Positions 25,552 to 33,437 of a stretch of 64,000 nt of DNA are shown here, in pieces. A program made the translations under genes and the position numbers. This DNA comes from Thermus thermophilus (GTDB lineage Bacteria > Deinococcota > Deinococci > Deinococcales > Thermaceae). Within the stretch, counting starts at the first letter, position 1, and every line of letters starts with the position of its first letter. The DNA lies in NCBI RefSeq assembly GCF_019974155.1, contig NZ_AP025158.1, positions 1,736,001-1,800,000 on the forward strand. Direction: 5' to 3'. The notes under the pieces were generated by a model, which was given only the letters and a program-made list of their open reading frames with translations, ran no database searches and was not told where the DNA came from.

Positions 25552-26243
25552 GGGAGGCCGAAGAAGGCCCGGGCCCGGCGGAGGAGCTCCTCCCCCTCCA
25601 GGCCCTGGAAGAGGAAGGCGCTCCGGTCGGGCTCCCCCTCCCAGACCTCAAAGAGGAGCCGGGGGGCGCCCCCCCTAAGCCCCGTGTTCCCCACGTAGCC
25701 GATGGGGTCGCCCCGGTGGACGCGGCTTCCCACCCTTAGCCCCGGGTAGGGGGCCTGAAGGTGGGCGTACACGGTGGTGCGACCGTCCGGATGGCGGACG
25801 TGGACCTCGAGGCCCCGGAGGAGGTCCATCTCCTCCGGGGAGGCCCCCTCCCGCACCCGCTCCAGAAGCGCCTGCCAGGCCTCCTCGGAAAGCTCCTGGA
25901 AGTCCGGGTCCACCTTCACCACCTCGCCCCCGAAGGCCGCCACCACCCCCATCCCCCGCACCACGGGCACGCAGGCGTCCCCCTGGCGGAAGACGAAGCC
26001 CGCGCTCACCCCCTTGCGGTAAGGGCGGGGGGCACCCGGCAGGTTCTCAGGAAGGGAGGGCAAGCAGGCCCCGGGGAGGGGCAGCATGTACCCCTCGGGG
26101 GCCCAAGCGGCCCTCTCCCGGTAGGCCATGGCCTCCTGGCGCAAGGCCGCCACCTGCCGCCCCCTAAAGGAGAAGGCGAAGGTGACCACCAGGGCGTACA
26201 GGCTCACCGCCAGGAGGAGGTAGTGCCCCGGCTTCCAGCCCAC
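25548..26243 (-). CDS. M23 peptidase-fold protein lacking most zinc ligands
   Basis: A 231-residue membrane-anchored protein: one N-terminal helix (YLLLAVSLYALVVTFAF), then an M23/LytM-like domain. The fold is visible from VVRGMGVVAAFGGEVVKV, then HVRHPDGRTTVYAHLQAPYPGLRVGSRVHRGDPIGYVGNTG and LLFEVWEG. In active enzymes the first ligand pair is H-x3-D and the last motif H-x-H; here the first region reads GVSAGFVF and the last strand LLFEV, so only the YAHL His remains. It is probably a non-catalytic, cell-wall-binding or regulatory relative, as with EnvC-type proteins. Its start diverges from nothing; rpmB lies upstream on the same strand. Confidence 0.82.
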   Translation of the reverse strand: MGWKPGHYLLLAVSLYALVVTFAFSFRGRQVAALRQEAMAYRERAAWAPEGYMLPLPGACLPSLPENLPGAPRPYRKGVSAGFVFRQGDACVPVVRGMGVVAAFGGEVVKVDPDFQELSEEAWQALLERVREGASPEEMDLLRGLEVHVRHPDGRTTVYAHLQAPYPGLRVGSRVHRGDPIGYVGNTGLRGGAPRLLFEVWEGEPDRSAFLFQGLEGEELLRRARAFFGLP

Positions 26244-26262
26244 GGGGCCATCCTACACAAAA

Positions 26263-26282
26263 GCCCCCCACCCATGGGGGGC
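26263..26282 (-). terminator. Rho-independent terminator of rpmB
   Basis: On the minus strand a 7-base-pair stem GCCCCCC/GGGGGGC with a 6-base loop is followed by TTTTGTG. It lies about 20 bases after the rpmB stop codon and just before the M23 gene start. Confidence 0.8.
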
Positions 26283-26300
26283 AGGAAGGCCCAAAGGGCG

Positions 26301-26597
26301 CTAGAGGAGCTTGAGGAGCTCCTTCTTGATCTCCTTGGGGGAAAGCCCCTCCAGCCTAAGCCCCTTGGCCCGCTCCACGAGCTCGTAGACCTTGGGGATG
26401 TGGCTTGCGGCTACGCGGAAGGTGATCTCCTGGCCGGCGACCCGCACCCGGACCTTCTGCAGGTTAGGGTACTGGCGGCGCTTGGAGATGCCGGTGGTCT
26501 TCTTGCCCACGCCCCCTTCCCGCTTGGCCTTACCCCGCCTTTGGATGCTGTTGGCCACGATGGGCCGCTTTCCGCTGATCTCGCACACCTTGGACAT
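26301..26597 (-). CDS. rpmB: Large-subunit ribosomal protein bL28
   Basis: A 98-residue basic ribosomal protein. It starts [19 protein letters not shown], with the family's C-x2-G-K pattern, has [13 protein letters not shown] in the middle, and ends in a longer than usual C-terminal helix ([16 protein letters not shown]...) as in Thermus bL28. The gene is monocistronic: a good ribosome site AGGAGG lies 6 bases before the ATG, TATACT (26635-26630, minus) gives the promoter, and a strong terminator follows. It diverges from lspA. Confidence 0.97.
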   Translation of the reverse strand: MSKVCEISGKRPIVANSIQRRGKAKREGGVGKKTTGISKRRQYPNLQKVRVRVAGQEITFRVAASHIPKVYELVERAKGLRLEGLSPKEIKKELLKLL

Positions 26598-26659
26598 GGC
26601 ACCCTCCTGCCCGAAGGCAAACCTTTAGGAGTATAGCACACTGGGGTAGACTCTTGGGG

Positions 26660-27112
26660 ATGCCCACGGTGCTCGTACCCCTCCTCCTCGCCCTGGACCA
26701 GACCCTGAAGCTTTGGGCCCTGGAACACCTCTCCCCCATCCCCAGGCCCCTCCTCGGCGACCTCCTTTACCTCACCCTGGTCCGGAACACGGGGGCGGGT
26801 TTCGGCCTCTTTCAGGGCCAGGCTTTCCTCCTCGGCCTCCTCTCCTTCCTGGTGGGCGCGGGCCTCCTCCTCCTCCTCGCCAGGCGGCGCTACCCCCCCC
26901 TCCCCGCCCTCGCCCTCTCCTTCCTGGCGGCGGGGGCCCTGGGGAACGGGGTGGACCGCCTGGGCCGGGGGTGGGTGGTGGACTACCTGGACCTCGGCAC
27001 CTCCATCCCCCTCATCGCCAACTTCCCCGTCTTCAACCTGGCGGACGTGTGCGTGACCCTGGGAGCGGTCCTCCTTCTCCTCGCCCCAAGGCGGAGGCGG
27101 CGCTGGATCTAA
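26660..27112 (+). CDS. lspA: Lipoprotein signal peptidase (signal peptidase II)
   Basis: An aspartyl membrane protease of 150 residues that removes signal peptides from prolipoproteins. Four hydrophobic helices are visible. DQTLKLWALEHL, then LVRNTGAGFGLFQ, GALGNGVDRLGRGWVVDYLD (first catalytic Asp region) and PVFNLADVCVTLGAVLLLL (second catalytic Asp) are all intact. TAGACT lies 7 bases before the ATG, so the transcript is probably leaderless. It ends 19 bases before the convergent antiporter gene. Confidence 0.95.
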   Translation: MPTVLVPLLLALDQTLKLWALEHLSPIPRPLLGDLLYLTLVRNTGAGFGLFQGQAFLLGLLSFLVGAGLLLLLARRRYPPLPALALSFLAAGALGNGVDRLGRGWVVDYLDLGTSIPLIANFPVFNLADVCVTLGAVLLLLAPRRRRRWI

Positions 27113-27131
27113 AGGGGACCCCCCAAAGGCC

Positions 27132-28283
27132 TCAGCGCAGGAAGCGCAGGAGCATCTTGGCCGCCCACGGGAAGAGGAGGGAGGAGAGGGCGGCGGCGAG
27201 AAGGAGGACGAGGGCGGCCCGCTCGTCCAGGAGGTGGGCGCCCCTGGCGATCTCCGTCCCCGCGATCATCAGGGTGAAGGGGTAGGCGAGGAGGAGGGCC
27301 GCGAGGAAGGCCTCCCGCAGGCGGAATCCGCTCAAAAGGAGAAAGGGCGCGGGGAGGAGGCGGATGAGGAGCATGAGGAGGAGGGCCTGGCCCACCTCCA
27401 GGAGGAGGCGGCCGTCCAGGCCCGAGAGGTCAATCCCCATCCCCGTGCGGATGAAGAAGATGGGAATGAGAAAGCCGTAGCCCATGGCGCTGAGCTTGGC
27501 CTCGAGGTCGTGCTTCTTCTGCAGGAAGTAGGAGAGGATCATCCCGGCGAGGAAGGCCCCGAGGACGCTCTCCAGCCCCACCAGACCGCTCATGACGGCG
27601 GCGGCGAACATGAGGGCCAGGCTCAGCCGGATGCCCATGGCGCTCGGGTCCTCCTCGTAGACCAGCCTGCGGCCCACCTCCGGGTACCACCAGAGGAAGA
27701 GGCCCGCCAGGCGGAAGGCGAGGAAAAGGAGCAGGAAGAAGAGGGCGATGATCCCGACCTCCTCCAGCAGGGGAAGGAGGCCCTGGTAGTGGGCCGCCTT
27801 CTCCATGGCGGTGAGGCCGAAGAGGCTCGCCACCTCCCCCAGGACACCGAGGATCAGGACCCGCTTGGCGAAGGCCCGGCCCAGGATGCCCATGTCCCTC
27901 AGGGTGGCCACCATAAGGCCGATGGAAACCAGGGCGAGGATCAGGGCCTGGGCGAGCCCCACGCCCAAAAGGCCCGCGAGAAGCCCGGCGCCGAGGAACA
28001 TGCCCACCACGTAAAGGGCGTAGAAGACGAAGTGGCGGCGCTCCAACTGGCGGAGGAGGTTGAAGTCCACCTCTAGCCCCGCGAGGAACATGAGGAGGAG
28101 GAAGCCGAAGTCCGCCAAAAACCCCAGGATCTCGGGGAGGGCCACCCCTTGGGCGAGGAAGTGGCCGAGGAGGAGGCCGATGACGAGCTCCCCCACGGGC
28201 ACGGGCATCCTGAGGAGGCGGGAGAGGGGCGGGGCCAGGAAGGCCGCCAGAAAGACGAAAAGCAAAAGGAGGCTACCGCTCAA
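27132..28283 (-). CDS. Cation/proton antiporter, CPA2 (Kef/NapA-like) family
   Basis: A 383-residue integral membrane protein with about 12 hydrophobic helices. It starts LLLFVFLAAFLAPPLSRLLRMPVPVGELVIGLLLGHF, the usual first-helix region of monovalent cation/proton antiporters. FLLLMFLAGLEVDF and the ESVLGAFLAGMILSYFL region (transport core) follow. The C-terminal cytoplasmic RCK domain found in KefB/C is absent; instead the next gene upstream encodes it as a separate protein. The two frames overlap by 11 bases, so they are surely co-expressed. The transported ion (K or Na) is not clear. Confidence 0.88.
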   Translation of the reverse strand: MSGSLLLLFVFLAAFLAPPLSRLLRMPVPVGELVIGLLLGHFLAQGVALPEILGFLADFGFLLLMFLAGLEVDFNLLRQLERRHFVFYALYVVGMFLGAGLLAGLLGVGLAQALILALVSIGLMVATLRDMGILGRAFAKRVLILGVLGEVASLFGLTAMEKAAHYQGLLPLLEEVGIIALFFLLLFLAFRLAGLFLWWYPEVGRRLVYEEDPSAMGIRLSLALMFAAAVMSGLVGLESVLGAFLAGMILSYFLQKKHDLEAKLSAMGYGFLIPIFFIRTGMGIDLSGLDGRLLLEVGQALLLMLLIRLLPAPFLLLSGFRLREAFLAALLLAYPFTLMIAGTEIARGAHLLDERAALVLLLAAALSSLLFPWAAKMLLRFLR

Positions 28284-29565
28284 GGTTGACCTCCGGCACC
28301 AAGAGGGTGGACACCGGGCTCGCCTGGGCCAAAAGCTGGGGGACGTAGGGGCGGAAGAAGGCGGTGCGGCGCCCCGGGGTGTAGCCCAGGGCCAGGAGGT
28401 TGAACTCCCCCTTGAGGAGCCTCAGGGTCTCCCGCACGGGGTTCCCCTCCTTGCGGATGAGGTGGACCTCGAGGCCCGAGGTCTTCCGCGCCCGCTCCAC
28501 CAGAAGCTTCAGGTTCTCCAGAAGCTCCTTCTCCTCAGGGGGCATGAAGGCCTCCACCCGGCTCACGAAGAGGACGTAGACCTCGCTGCCGAAGATCCGG
28601 GCCAGGTCCATGGCCGAGGCCAGGAGGGGGCTTAGGGCCTCGGTGTTGGCGGAAACGAGGATGCTCCGGTAGGGGTGGGTCCCCCGGAGGTGGAAGGAGG
28701 GAAACGGGTACCCTTCCTGGAAGGCCCGCCGTACCCAGTCCCGGTCCCGGGCCAGGAAAACCCCCACCTCCGCCACCCCCTTCGGGTCCTCGCAGGCCTC
28801 CACCCAGTCCCGCACCTTGAGGCGCTCCTTGAGGTAAAGGGCCTCCTCGTCCTCCGCCCGGCAAAGGGCGCCCACGCTCCCGAAGCGCCGGGGAAACGTG
28901 GGCTCTCCCCGGATCACCGCCCCCACGAAGATCTCCACCCCCCGGGGGTCGCCCACCACGAGGAGCCGGTCCCCCGGCTGGACCCGGAAGTCGGCCCGGG
29001 GCAGGATGGGGCTCCCCTCCCGGTAGACCAAGGCCACCCGGGCCCCCGGCTGGCGGAGCTCCCGGAGCCGGGCGTAGACCGCAGGGGAAGACTCGGTGAT
29101 GAGGACCTCCACCACCTCCCCCTTCCTCAGGCCGATGCCCACCGGGTAGCGGACGATCCCCTGCCCCTGGAGGAGGTTGCGCAGGATGGCCCCCAGGACC
29201 TCGGGGATGGAGACCACCTCCAGGTCCAGCTCCCGCACGGCCTGGGGGTCCGGCCGGGCCTTGGAGACGTGGACGATCTTGCCCCGGTAGCCCAGGGCCT
29301 TGCGCAGAAGCCGGGCCACGTCCAAGGTGGCCTCCACGGAGAGGAAGGAGATGACGGCCTCCGCCGCCTCGAGGTCCACCTCCTTCCAGAGCCCCACGTC
29401 CGTGGCGCTCCCCGGGAGGGCCCGGAGGTTGGCCACAGGCGCCTTCTCCAAAAAGGCCCTAAGCCGCGCCTCGTCCCGCTCCACCAGGACCACGTCGGAG
29501 ATGGCGGAGACCACCTCCACGATCTCTTCCACGTACCGGCCTAGGCCGAGGAGGATCACGCTCAT
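28273..29565 (-). CDS. RCK (TrkA-N/TrkA-C) plus UspA-like regulatory protein for the antiporter
   Basis: A 430-residue cytoplasmic protein in three parts. Residues 1-120 form a TrkA-N-type Rossmann domain, with a slightly unusual GLGRYVEEIVE turn in place of GxGxxG. Residues 135-215 match TrkA-C (EVLITESSPAVYARLRELRQPGARVALVYREGS, then LLVVGDP). The last 140 residues resemble a universal-stress-protein domain (SILVSANTEALSPLLASAMDLARIFGSEVYVLFVSR, ending with ASPVSTLLVPE). It should gate the adjacent antiporter in response to NAD(H) or another nucleotide. It begins with a leader containing a strong hairpin. Confidence 0.85.
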   Translation of the reverse strand: MSVILLGLGRYVEEIVEVVSAISDVVLVERDEARLRAFLEKAPVANLRALPGSATDVGLWKEVDLEAAEAVISFLSVEATLDVARLLRKALGYRGKIVHVSKARPDPQAVRELDLEVVSIPEVLGAILRNLLQGQGIVRYPVGIGLRKGEVVEVLITESSPAVYARLRELRQPGARVALVYREGSPILPRADFRVQPGDRLLVVGDPRGVEIFVGAVIRGEPTFPRRFGSVGALCRAEDEEALYLKERLKVRDWVEACEDPKGVAEVGVFLARDRDWVRRAFQEGYPFPSFHLRGTHPYRSILVSANTEALSPLLASAMDLARIFGSEVYVLFVSRVEAFMPPEEKELLENLKLLVERARKTSGLEVHLIRKEGNPVRETLRLLKGEFNLLALGYTPGRRTAFFRPYVPQLLAQASPVSTLLVPEVNLER

Positions 29566-29577
29566 AAAGACCCCCAG

Positions 29578-29598
29578 GGCGCGGGGCCGCCCCGCGCC
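29578..29598. terminator. Strong hairpin between aspC and the RCK gene
   Basis: GGCGCGGGG (29578-29586) pairs with CCCCGCGCC (29590-29598) over a 3-base loop. On the minus strand it lies after the aspC stop and downstream of a TATAGT -10 box (29609-29604), so it is in the leader of the RCK-antiporter mRNA. With no T-run it may be a leader structure and not a terminator. Confidence 0.45.
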
Positions 29599-29626
29599 GC
29601 TAGACTATACCCCAGGAAAACCCCGG

Positions 29627-30784
29627 CTAGGCGCGCTCCAGCACCCGGGCGAAGCGCTCCAGGGCCTTCCTGAGGTTCTCCTCGCTGGTGGCGTAGGAGA
29701 GGCGGACGTGGCCAAAGGCGGCGAAGTCCGTGCCCGGGACCACGGCTACCCCCGCCTCAAGGAGCCTCTCCGCCGCCTGCACCTCGTCGGGGGCGATGGG
29801 GGAGGTGTCCATGAGGACGTAGAAGGCCCCGCTCGGGCGCACCGCCTTGAGGCCCAGGGCGGCCAGGCCCTCAAGCAACAGGTCCCGCCTCCTGCGGTAG
29901 GCCTCCCTGGCCATCTCCACGAAGGCGCGGCTGGCCTCCTGGTTGGTGAGGGCCTCGAGGGTGGCCCACTGGGCGATGGTGTCGGGGCTCGTGGTGGACT
30001 GGCTGGACACGTCGGCCATGGCCTTGATCACCGCCTTAGGCCCGCAGGCGTAGCCGATGCGCCATCCGGTCATGGCGAAGGCCTTGGCCGCCCCGTTCAC
30101 CGTGAGGGTGTGCTCGGGGGCCACGCGCCCCGGGGAGAAGTGCTCCCCCTCGTAGAGGAGGTGCTCGTAGATCTCGTCGGAGACCAGGTAGAAGTCGTGC
30201 TCCACCGCAAGCCTCGCGAGGGCCTCCAAGACCTCCCTCGGGTAGACCGCCCCCGTGGGGTTGTTGGGGGAGTTGACCACCAGGGCCTTGGTGCGGGGGG
30301 TGATGGCCCGCCGAACCCTCTCGGGGTCGGGGACGAAGCCTTCCTCGGGAAGGGTTTCCACCTCCACCACCACCCCCCCGGCGAAACGCACCATCTCCGG
30401 GTAGCTCACCCAGTAGGGGCTCAGCACGATGACCTCGTCCCCCGGGTCCAGAATGGCCTGGAAGAGGTTGAAGAGGGCCTGCTTCCCCCCCACGGTGACG
30501 ATGGTCTCCTCGGGGGTAACCTGGAGGCCGTTTTCCCGGCGGAACTTCTCCGCCAGGGCCTCCCGAAGCTCGGGGATCCCCGCCGGGGGGGCGTACTTGG
30601 TCTTGCCTTGGGCGAGGGCGCGCCTCGCCGCCTCCTTCACGTGCTCGGGGGTGTCAAAGTCGGGCTCGCCGGCGGTGAGGGCCACGAGGTCCACCCCTTG
30701 GCGCCTGAGCTCCAGGGCCTTGGCGTTCACCGCCACCGTGGCCGAGGGCTTCATGGCCTGGACCCTTTGGGAAAGGCCGCGCAT
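29627..30784 (-). CDS. aspC: Aspartate aminotransferase (class I, subgroup Ib)
   Basis: A PLP enzyme of 385 residues that exchanges amino groups between aspartate and glutamate. LTAGEPDFDTPEHV, then PPAGIPELREALAEKF, VTVGGKQALFNL, PYWVSYPEMV, VVNSPNNPTGAVY, LVSDEIYEHLLYEGEH and the PLP-lysine segment NGAAKAFAMTGWRIGYACG are all intact. The sequence is the well-studied Thermus enzyme as far as I recall. TATACT ends 6 bases before the ATG (leaderless). The divergent start region also serves the broken nucleotidyltransferase/HEPN remnant. Confidence 0.97.
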   Translation of the reverse strand: MRGLSQRVQAMKPSATVAVNAKALELRRQGVDLVALTAGEPDFDTPEHVKEAARRALAQGKTKYAPPAGIPELREALAEKFRRENGLQVTPEETIVTVGGKQALFNLFQAILDPGDEVIVLSPYWVSYPEMVRFAGGVVVEVETLPEEGFVPDPERVRRAITPRTKALVVNSPNNPTGAVYPREVLEALARLAVEHDFYLVSDEIYEHLLYEGEHFSPGRVAPEHTLTVNGAAKAFAMTGWRIGYACGPKAVIKAMADVSSQSTTSPDTIAQWATLEALTNQEASRAFVEMAREAYRRRRDLLLEGLAALGLKAVRPSGAFYVLMDTSPIAPDEVQAAERLLEAGVAVVPGTDFAAFGHVRLSYATSEENLRKALERFARVLERA

Positions 30785-30814
30785 GGCCTAAGTATACGCG
30801 GGTAGAATGAACCT

Positions 30815-31017
30815 GTGACGGAAGGCGAGGTCCTGGAGGAGGTGAAGCGCCGGGTGCGCACAAGGCTCAAGGGGCGGCGCTACCGCCTCTACCTCTGCCG
30901 CGCAACCTCACGAGCCACACCTACGACGAGGCCCTGGCCGAGCGCATCTACGCCGAGTTGCCCAAGGCCCTAAAACGCTTCCAGGAACTCCTTCATCGCC
31001 TGGAGGAAGCCCTCTAG
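30815..31017 (+). pseudogene. Fused remnant of a MNT nucleotidyltransferase/HEPN (HI0074-type) pair
   Basis: The frame from GTG at 30815 (MTEGEVLEEVKRRVRTRL..GRRYRLYL) looks like the first 28 residues of a minimal nucleotidyltransferase, just before the GSRARG active site. At about 30896-30901 it jumps, in another frame, to RNLTSHTYDEALAERIYAEL, then ALKRFQELLHRLEEAL, the C-terminal half of the HI0074-type HEPN partner with its S-H-x-Y-D/E motif. The middle of both genes is missing, so an internal deletion fused them. TAGAAT lies 6 bases before the GTG. In intact pairs the HEPN protein is a toxin-like RNase or substrate-binding subunit. Confidence 0.65.
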
Positions 31018-31931
31018 GCCCCCGCGGGCCTAGGCGAAAGCGCCCCCTTCTGAACGCCCGCCCGGCCCCCCACCACCCGCAGGCCCAAGGGCCGCACCTC
31101 CGCCCGGTAGACCGAGGCCTCCGGGAGGAGTTCCCCGTCGGCGTGGGCGGGGACGGGATGAGCGAACTCCACCGCCACCTCGCGCCCCGCGTACGCCCGC
31201 ACCCGGGGGTGGGAAAGGTGCCTCCCCAGAAGAAGCCTGGGGAGGATAAGGACCACCCCCAGCCGGGAAAGCTCCCCGGCCAGGACCACCGAGAGGAGCC
31301 CGTCCCGCGGGTCGGCCATGGGGGCGATGGGGATGCCCCCGCCGTAGGCGGGCCCGTTCATGGCGGCGAGGAGGAGCATCCTCCCCTGGTGGACCGCTTC
31401 CCCGTCCACGAAGACCCTGGCCTCCGGCAGGCTGAGCTCCTTGAGCACGGCGAAGAGGGCGTAGAGGTAGCGGGGCATGCCCCGGAGAAAAGCCGGGGCG
31501 GTAAGGGCCTTCTTGGCCACCAGGGCGTCAAAGCCGATTCCCAAGGAGGCCCCGAAGGGCTCCCCGTTCACCCACCCCAGGTCCACCGCCTCCTCGGGGG
31601 CGTGGAGGGCGAGCGCCAAGGCCTGGGGCCAGGGAAGCCCGAGGAGGCCCAGCATGCGGGCGAAATCGTTTCCGCTTCCGATGGGCACCACCCCCAGGAC
31701 CTTCCCCGTGCCCGCGAGGCCCCTCAAGACCTCGTGCACCGTCCCGTCCCCCCCCACGGCCACCACCCGGGCCCCCTCGGGGGCCCTTTGGGCAAGCTCC
31801 GTGGCGTGGCCCGGCCCCTCCGTGAGGAAGGCCCGGGCCCCCTCCTGGCGGGCCGCCTTCAGGATGGCCCCGGAAAGCCTCCCCACCTTGCCGCGGCCCG
31901 CCGCGGGGTTCACGATGACCCACCTTTCCAC
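31014..31931 (-). CDS. Diacylglycerol kinase-like lipid kinase (YegS/DgkB family)
   Basis: A 305-residue lipid kinase. WVIVNPAAGRGKVGRL opens the catalytic domain, VVAVGGDGTVHEVLRGL is the GGDGT nucleotide loop, and VVPIGSGNDFARMLGL follows. The C-terminal sandwich domain has AAMNGPAYGGGIPIAPMADPRDGLLSVVL and PAHADGE, with the Mg-binding residues of DgkB-type enzymes. It probably phosphorylates diacylglycerol or another membrane lipid. GTG at 31931 lies 6 bases after TAGAAT. The stop codon overlaps the end of the MNT/HEPN remnant by about four bases. Confidence 0.92.
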   Translation of the reverse strand: MERWVIVNPAAGRGKVGRLSGAILKAARQEGARAFLTEGPGHATELAQRAPEGARVVAVGGDGTVHEVLRGLAGTGKVLGVVPIGSGNDFARMLGLLGLPWPQALALALHAPEEAVDLGWVNGEPFGASLGIGFDALVAKKALTAPAFLRGMPRYLYALFAVLKELSLPEARVFVDGEAVHQGRMLLLAAMNGPAYGGGIPIAPMADPRDGLLSVVLAGELSRLGVVLILPRLLLGRHLSHPRVRAYAGREVAVEFAHPVPAHADGELLPEASVYRAEVRPLGLRVVGGRAGVQKGALSPRPAGA

Positions 31932-31936
31932 CCCCG

Positions 31937-31943
31937 TATTCTA
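31937..31943. promoter_or_regulatory. Bidirectional -10 element TATTCTA
   Basis: On the plus strand TATTCT (31937-31942) ends 6 bases before the ATG at 31949. On the minus strand TAGAAT (31943-31938) ends 6 bases before the GTG at 31931. The two hexamers share five positions, so one seven-base core appears to start two divergent leaderless transcripts. Confidence 0.6.
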
Positions 31944-31948
31944 GGGCC

Positions 31949-32632
31949 ATGGGCCTCCTCGCCCACTTCCTCAAGGGCCCCCACAAGAAGACCACCCTCC
32001 TCCTCACCCGGGCCGGGCCCGTGGAGAACCCCCGCCACGCCCTCTACAGCCACCCGGGGCTTCCCCTGAGCGGGGAAGGGAGAAGGGCCCTCCTCGCCCT
32101 CCTCCCTCTCCTCCAAGGCTTCCCCGTGGCCCACGTCTACGCCGCGGACAGCCTGGCGGAGGCCGAGGGGGCGGCCCTCCTGGCAAGGGCGCTTTCCGTC
32201 CCCTACACCCTCCTCCCCGAGCTTCGGGAACGGGCCTGGGGAAAGTGGGAGGGACTTTCCTTCCCCGAGGTGGAGGCCCGCTTCCCCGAGGAGGTGGCGG
32301 CCTGGGTAAGGGACGAAGCGGGCTTCGCCCCGCCCGGAGGGGAGAGCGTGCGGGAGGCCTGGGCGCGGGGGAGGCGGGCGGTGAAGGCGCTCCTAAAGAA
32401 GCACCGGGGCCAGGCCATCCTCGTGGTGGGAAACTGCACCCTGAACCGGGCCGCCTTAAGCCTCGCCCTTCCCTTACCCCCTGAGGAGGGCCTGAGGCTG
32501 GAGCAGGACTACGCCAGGCTTTCCGTGGTGGACTTCTACGGGGAGGAGGGGGTGGTGAAGGCCCTGAACCTGGCGGTAGACTGGGGGCATGATCCGGCCC
32601 GTGGCCCGCAAGGACCTCCCGGGGCTCCTTAG
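31949..32632 (+). CDS. Histidine-phosphatase-fold protein without catalytic histidines
   Basis: A 227-residue protein of the phosphoglycerate-mutase-like fold. The overall pattern is kept: TTLLLTRAGPVENPRHALYSHPGLPLSGEGRRALLAL, then VYAADSLAEAEGAALLARAL, LRERAWGKWEGLSFPEVEARFPEEVAAW and PPGGESVREAWAR. However, the RHG catalytic motif is RAG, and the second His position reads VVGNCTLNRAAL instead of VVSHG. Both catalytic His are therefore gone, and it is probably a pseudoenzyme with a binding or regulatory role. Its last 44 bases overlap the acetyltransferase gene. Confidence 0.82.
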   Translation: MGLLAHFLKGPHKKTTLLLTRAGPVENPRHALYSHPGLPLSGEGRRALLALLPLLQGFPVAHVYAADSLAEAEGAALLARALSVPYTLLPELRERAWGKWEGLSFPEVEARFPEEVAAWVRDEAGFAPPGGESVREAWARGRRAVKALLKKHRGQAILVVGNCTLNRAALSLALPLPPEEGLRLEQDYARLSVVDFYGEEGVVKALNLAVDWGHDPARGPQGPPGAP

Positions 32633-33437
32633 GCTCCTCCGCTGGATGGACCAAAGCCCCGAGCGGGGCGTCCTTGCCCCGGAGGCCCGGGACCTCGAGG
32701 GCCTCGCCGAGGAGCTGGAGGACGGCCTCGTCCTCCTTAAGGAGGACGAGGTGGCGGGGTACGTGGGCCTCTACTCCTTCTGGGACGGGGCCGCCCTGGA
32801 AGGCCCCCTGGCCTACCGGGAAGAGGACCTGCCTCCCCTCCTGGAGGCGGCAGAGGAGCGGGCCCAAGGAGTGGAGCGGCTTTACGCTTTCCCCCGGGAG
32901 GAAAACCGGGTCCTGCGCCGGGTTCTGGAAGAAGCGGGCTTCGGCCTCCTCCACGTGACCTACTTCTTCGTCAAGCGCCCCGAGGGGCTGGACTACCCCG
33001 CCCCCGAGGGCGTGCGGGTGGAGGAGGGTTTCCCTGGGGCCGGGGTCTACCGGGAGCTCTACCGGGAGAGCGAGGAAAGCTGGGCCCTGCGCCTCCGCTG
33101 GACGGACGAGGAGCTTGAGGAGCACTTCCAGGACCCCGCCGTCCACCTCCTCGTGGCCTACCTGGGGGAGAGGCCCGTGGGCCTGGCCGAGGTGGAGCTG
33201 GAAGGAGGCGAGGCCAGCGTGGCCTATATCGGGGTCGTCCCCGAGGCCCGGGGGAAAGGGATCGGGCGCACCCTCCTCTCCGAGGCGGCAAGGCTTGCCC
33301 AAAGGAAGGGAGCGGACCTCCTCCGGGTCCGAGCCCACGACCACGAGAAGGGCGCTTTGGACCTCTACCGGAACCTGGGCTTTAGCCTGGAGGAAGCTGT
33401 GGCCACCTACGCCAAGGAGCTCAAGGCCAGGCGGTAG
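32589..33437 (+). CDS. Tandem GNAT-fold N-acetyltransferase
   Basis: A 282-residue protein with two GNAT-like halves. The N-terminal half (MIRPVARKDLPGLLRLLRWMD... VAGYVGLYSF) is degenerate. The C-terminal half is typical: HLLVAYLGERPVGLAEVELEGGEASVAYIGVVPEARGKGIGRTLLSEAARLA contains the acetyl-CoA loop A-R-G-K-G-I-G, followed by ALDLYRNLGFSLEE. The substrate is unknown. Its ATG lies 6 bases after TAGACT, both inside the end of the phosphatase-like gene. Its 3' end overlaps the convergent HDAC gene by 31 bases. Confidence 0.88.
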   Translation: MIRPVARKDLPGLLRLLRWMDQSPERGVLAPEARDLEGLAEELEDGLVLLKEDEVAGYVGLYSFWDGAALEGPLAYREEDLPPLLEAAEERAQGVERLYAFPREENRVLRRVLEEAGFGLLHVTYFFVKRPEGLDYPAPEGVRVEEGFPGAGVYRELYRESEESWALRLRWTDEELEEHFQDPAVHLLVAYLGERPVGLAEVELEGGEASVAYIGVVPEARGKGIGRTLLSEAARLAQRKGADLLRVRAHDHEKGALDLYRNLGFSLEEAVATYAKELKARR

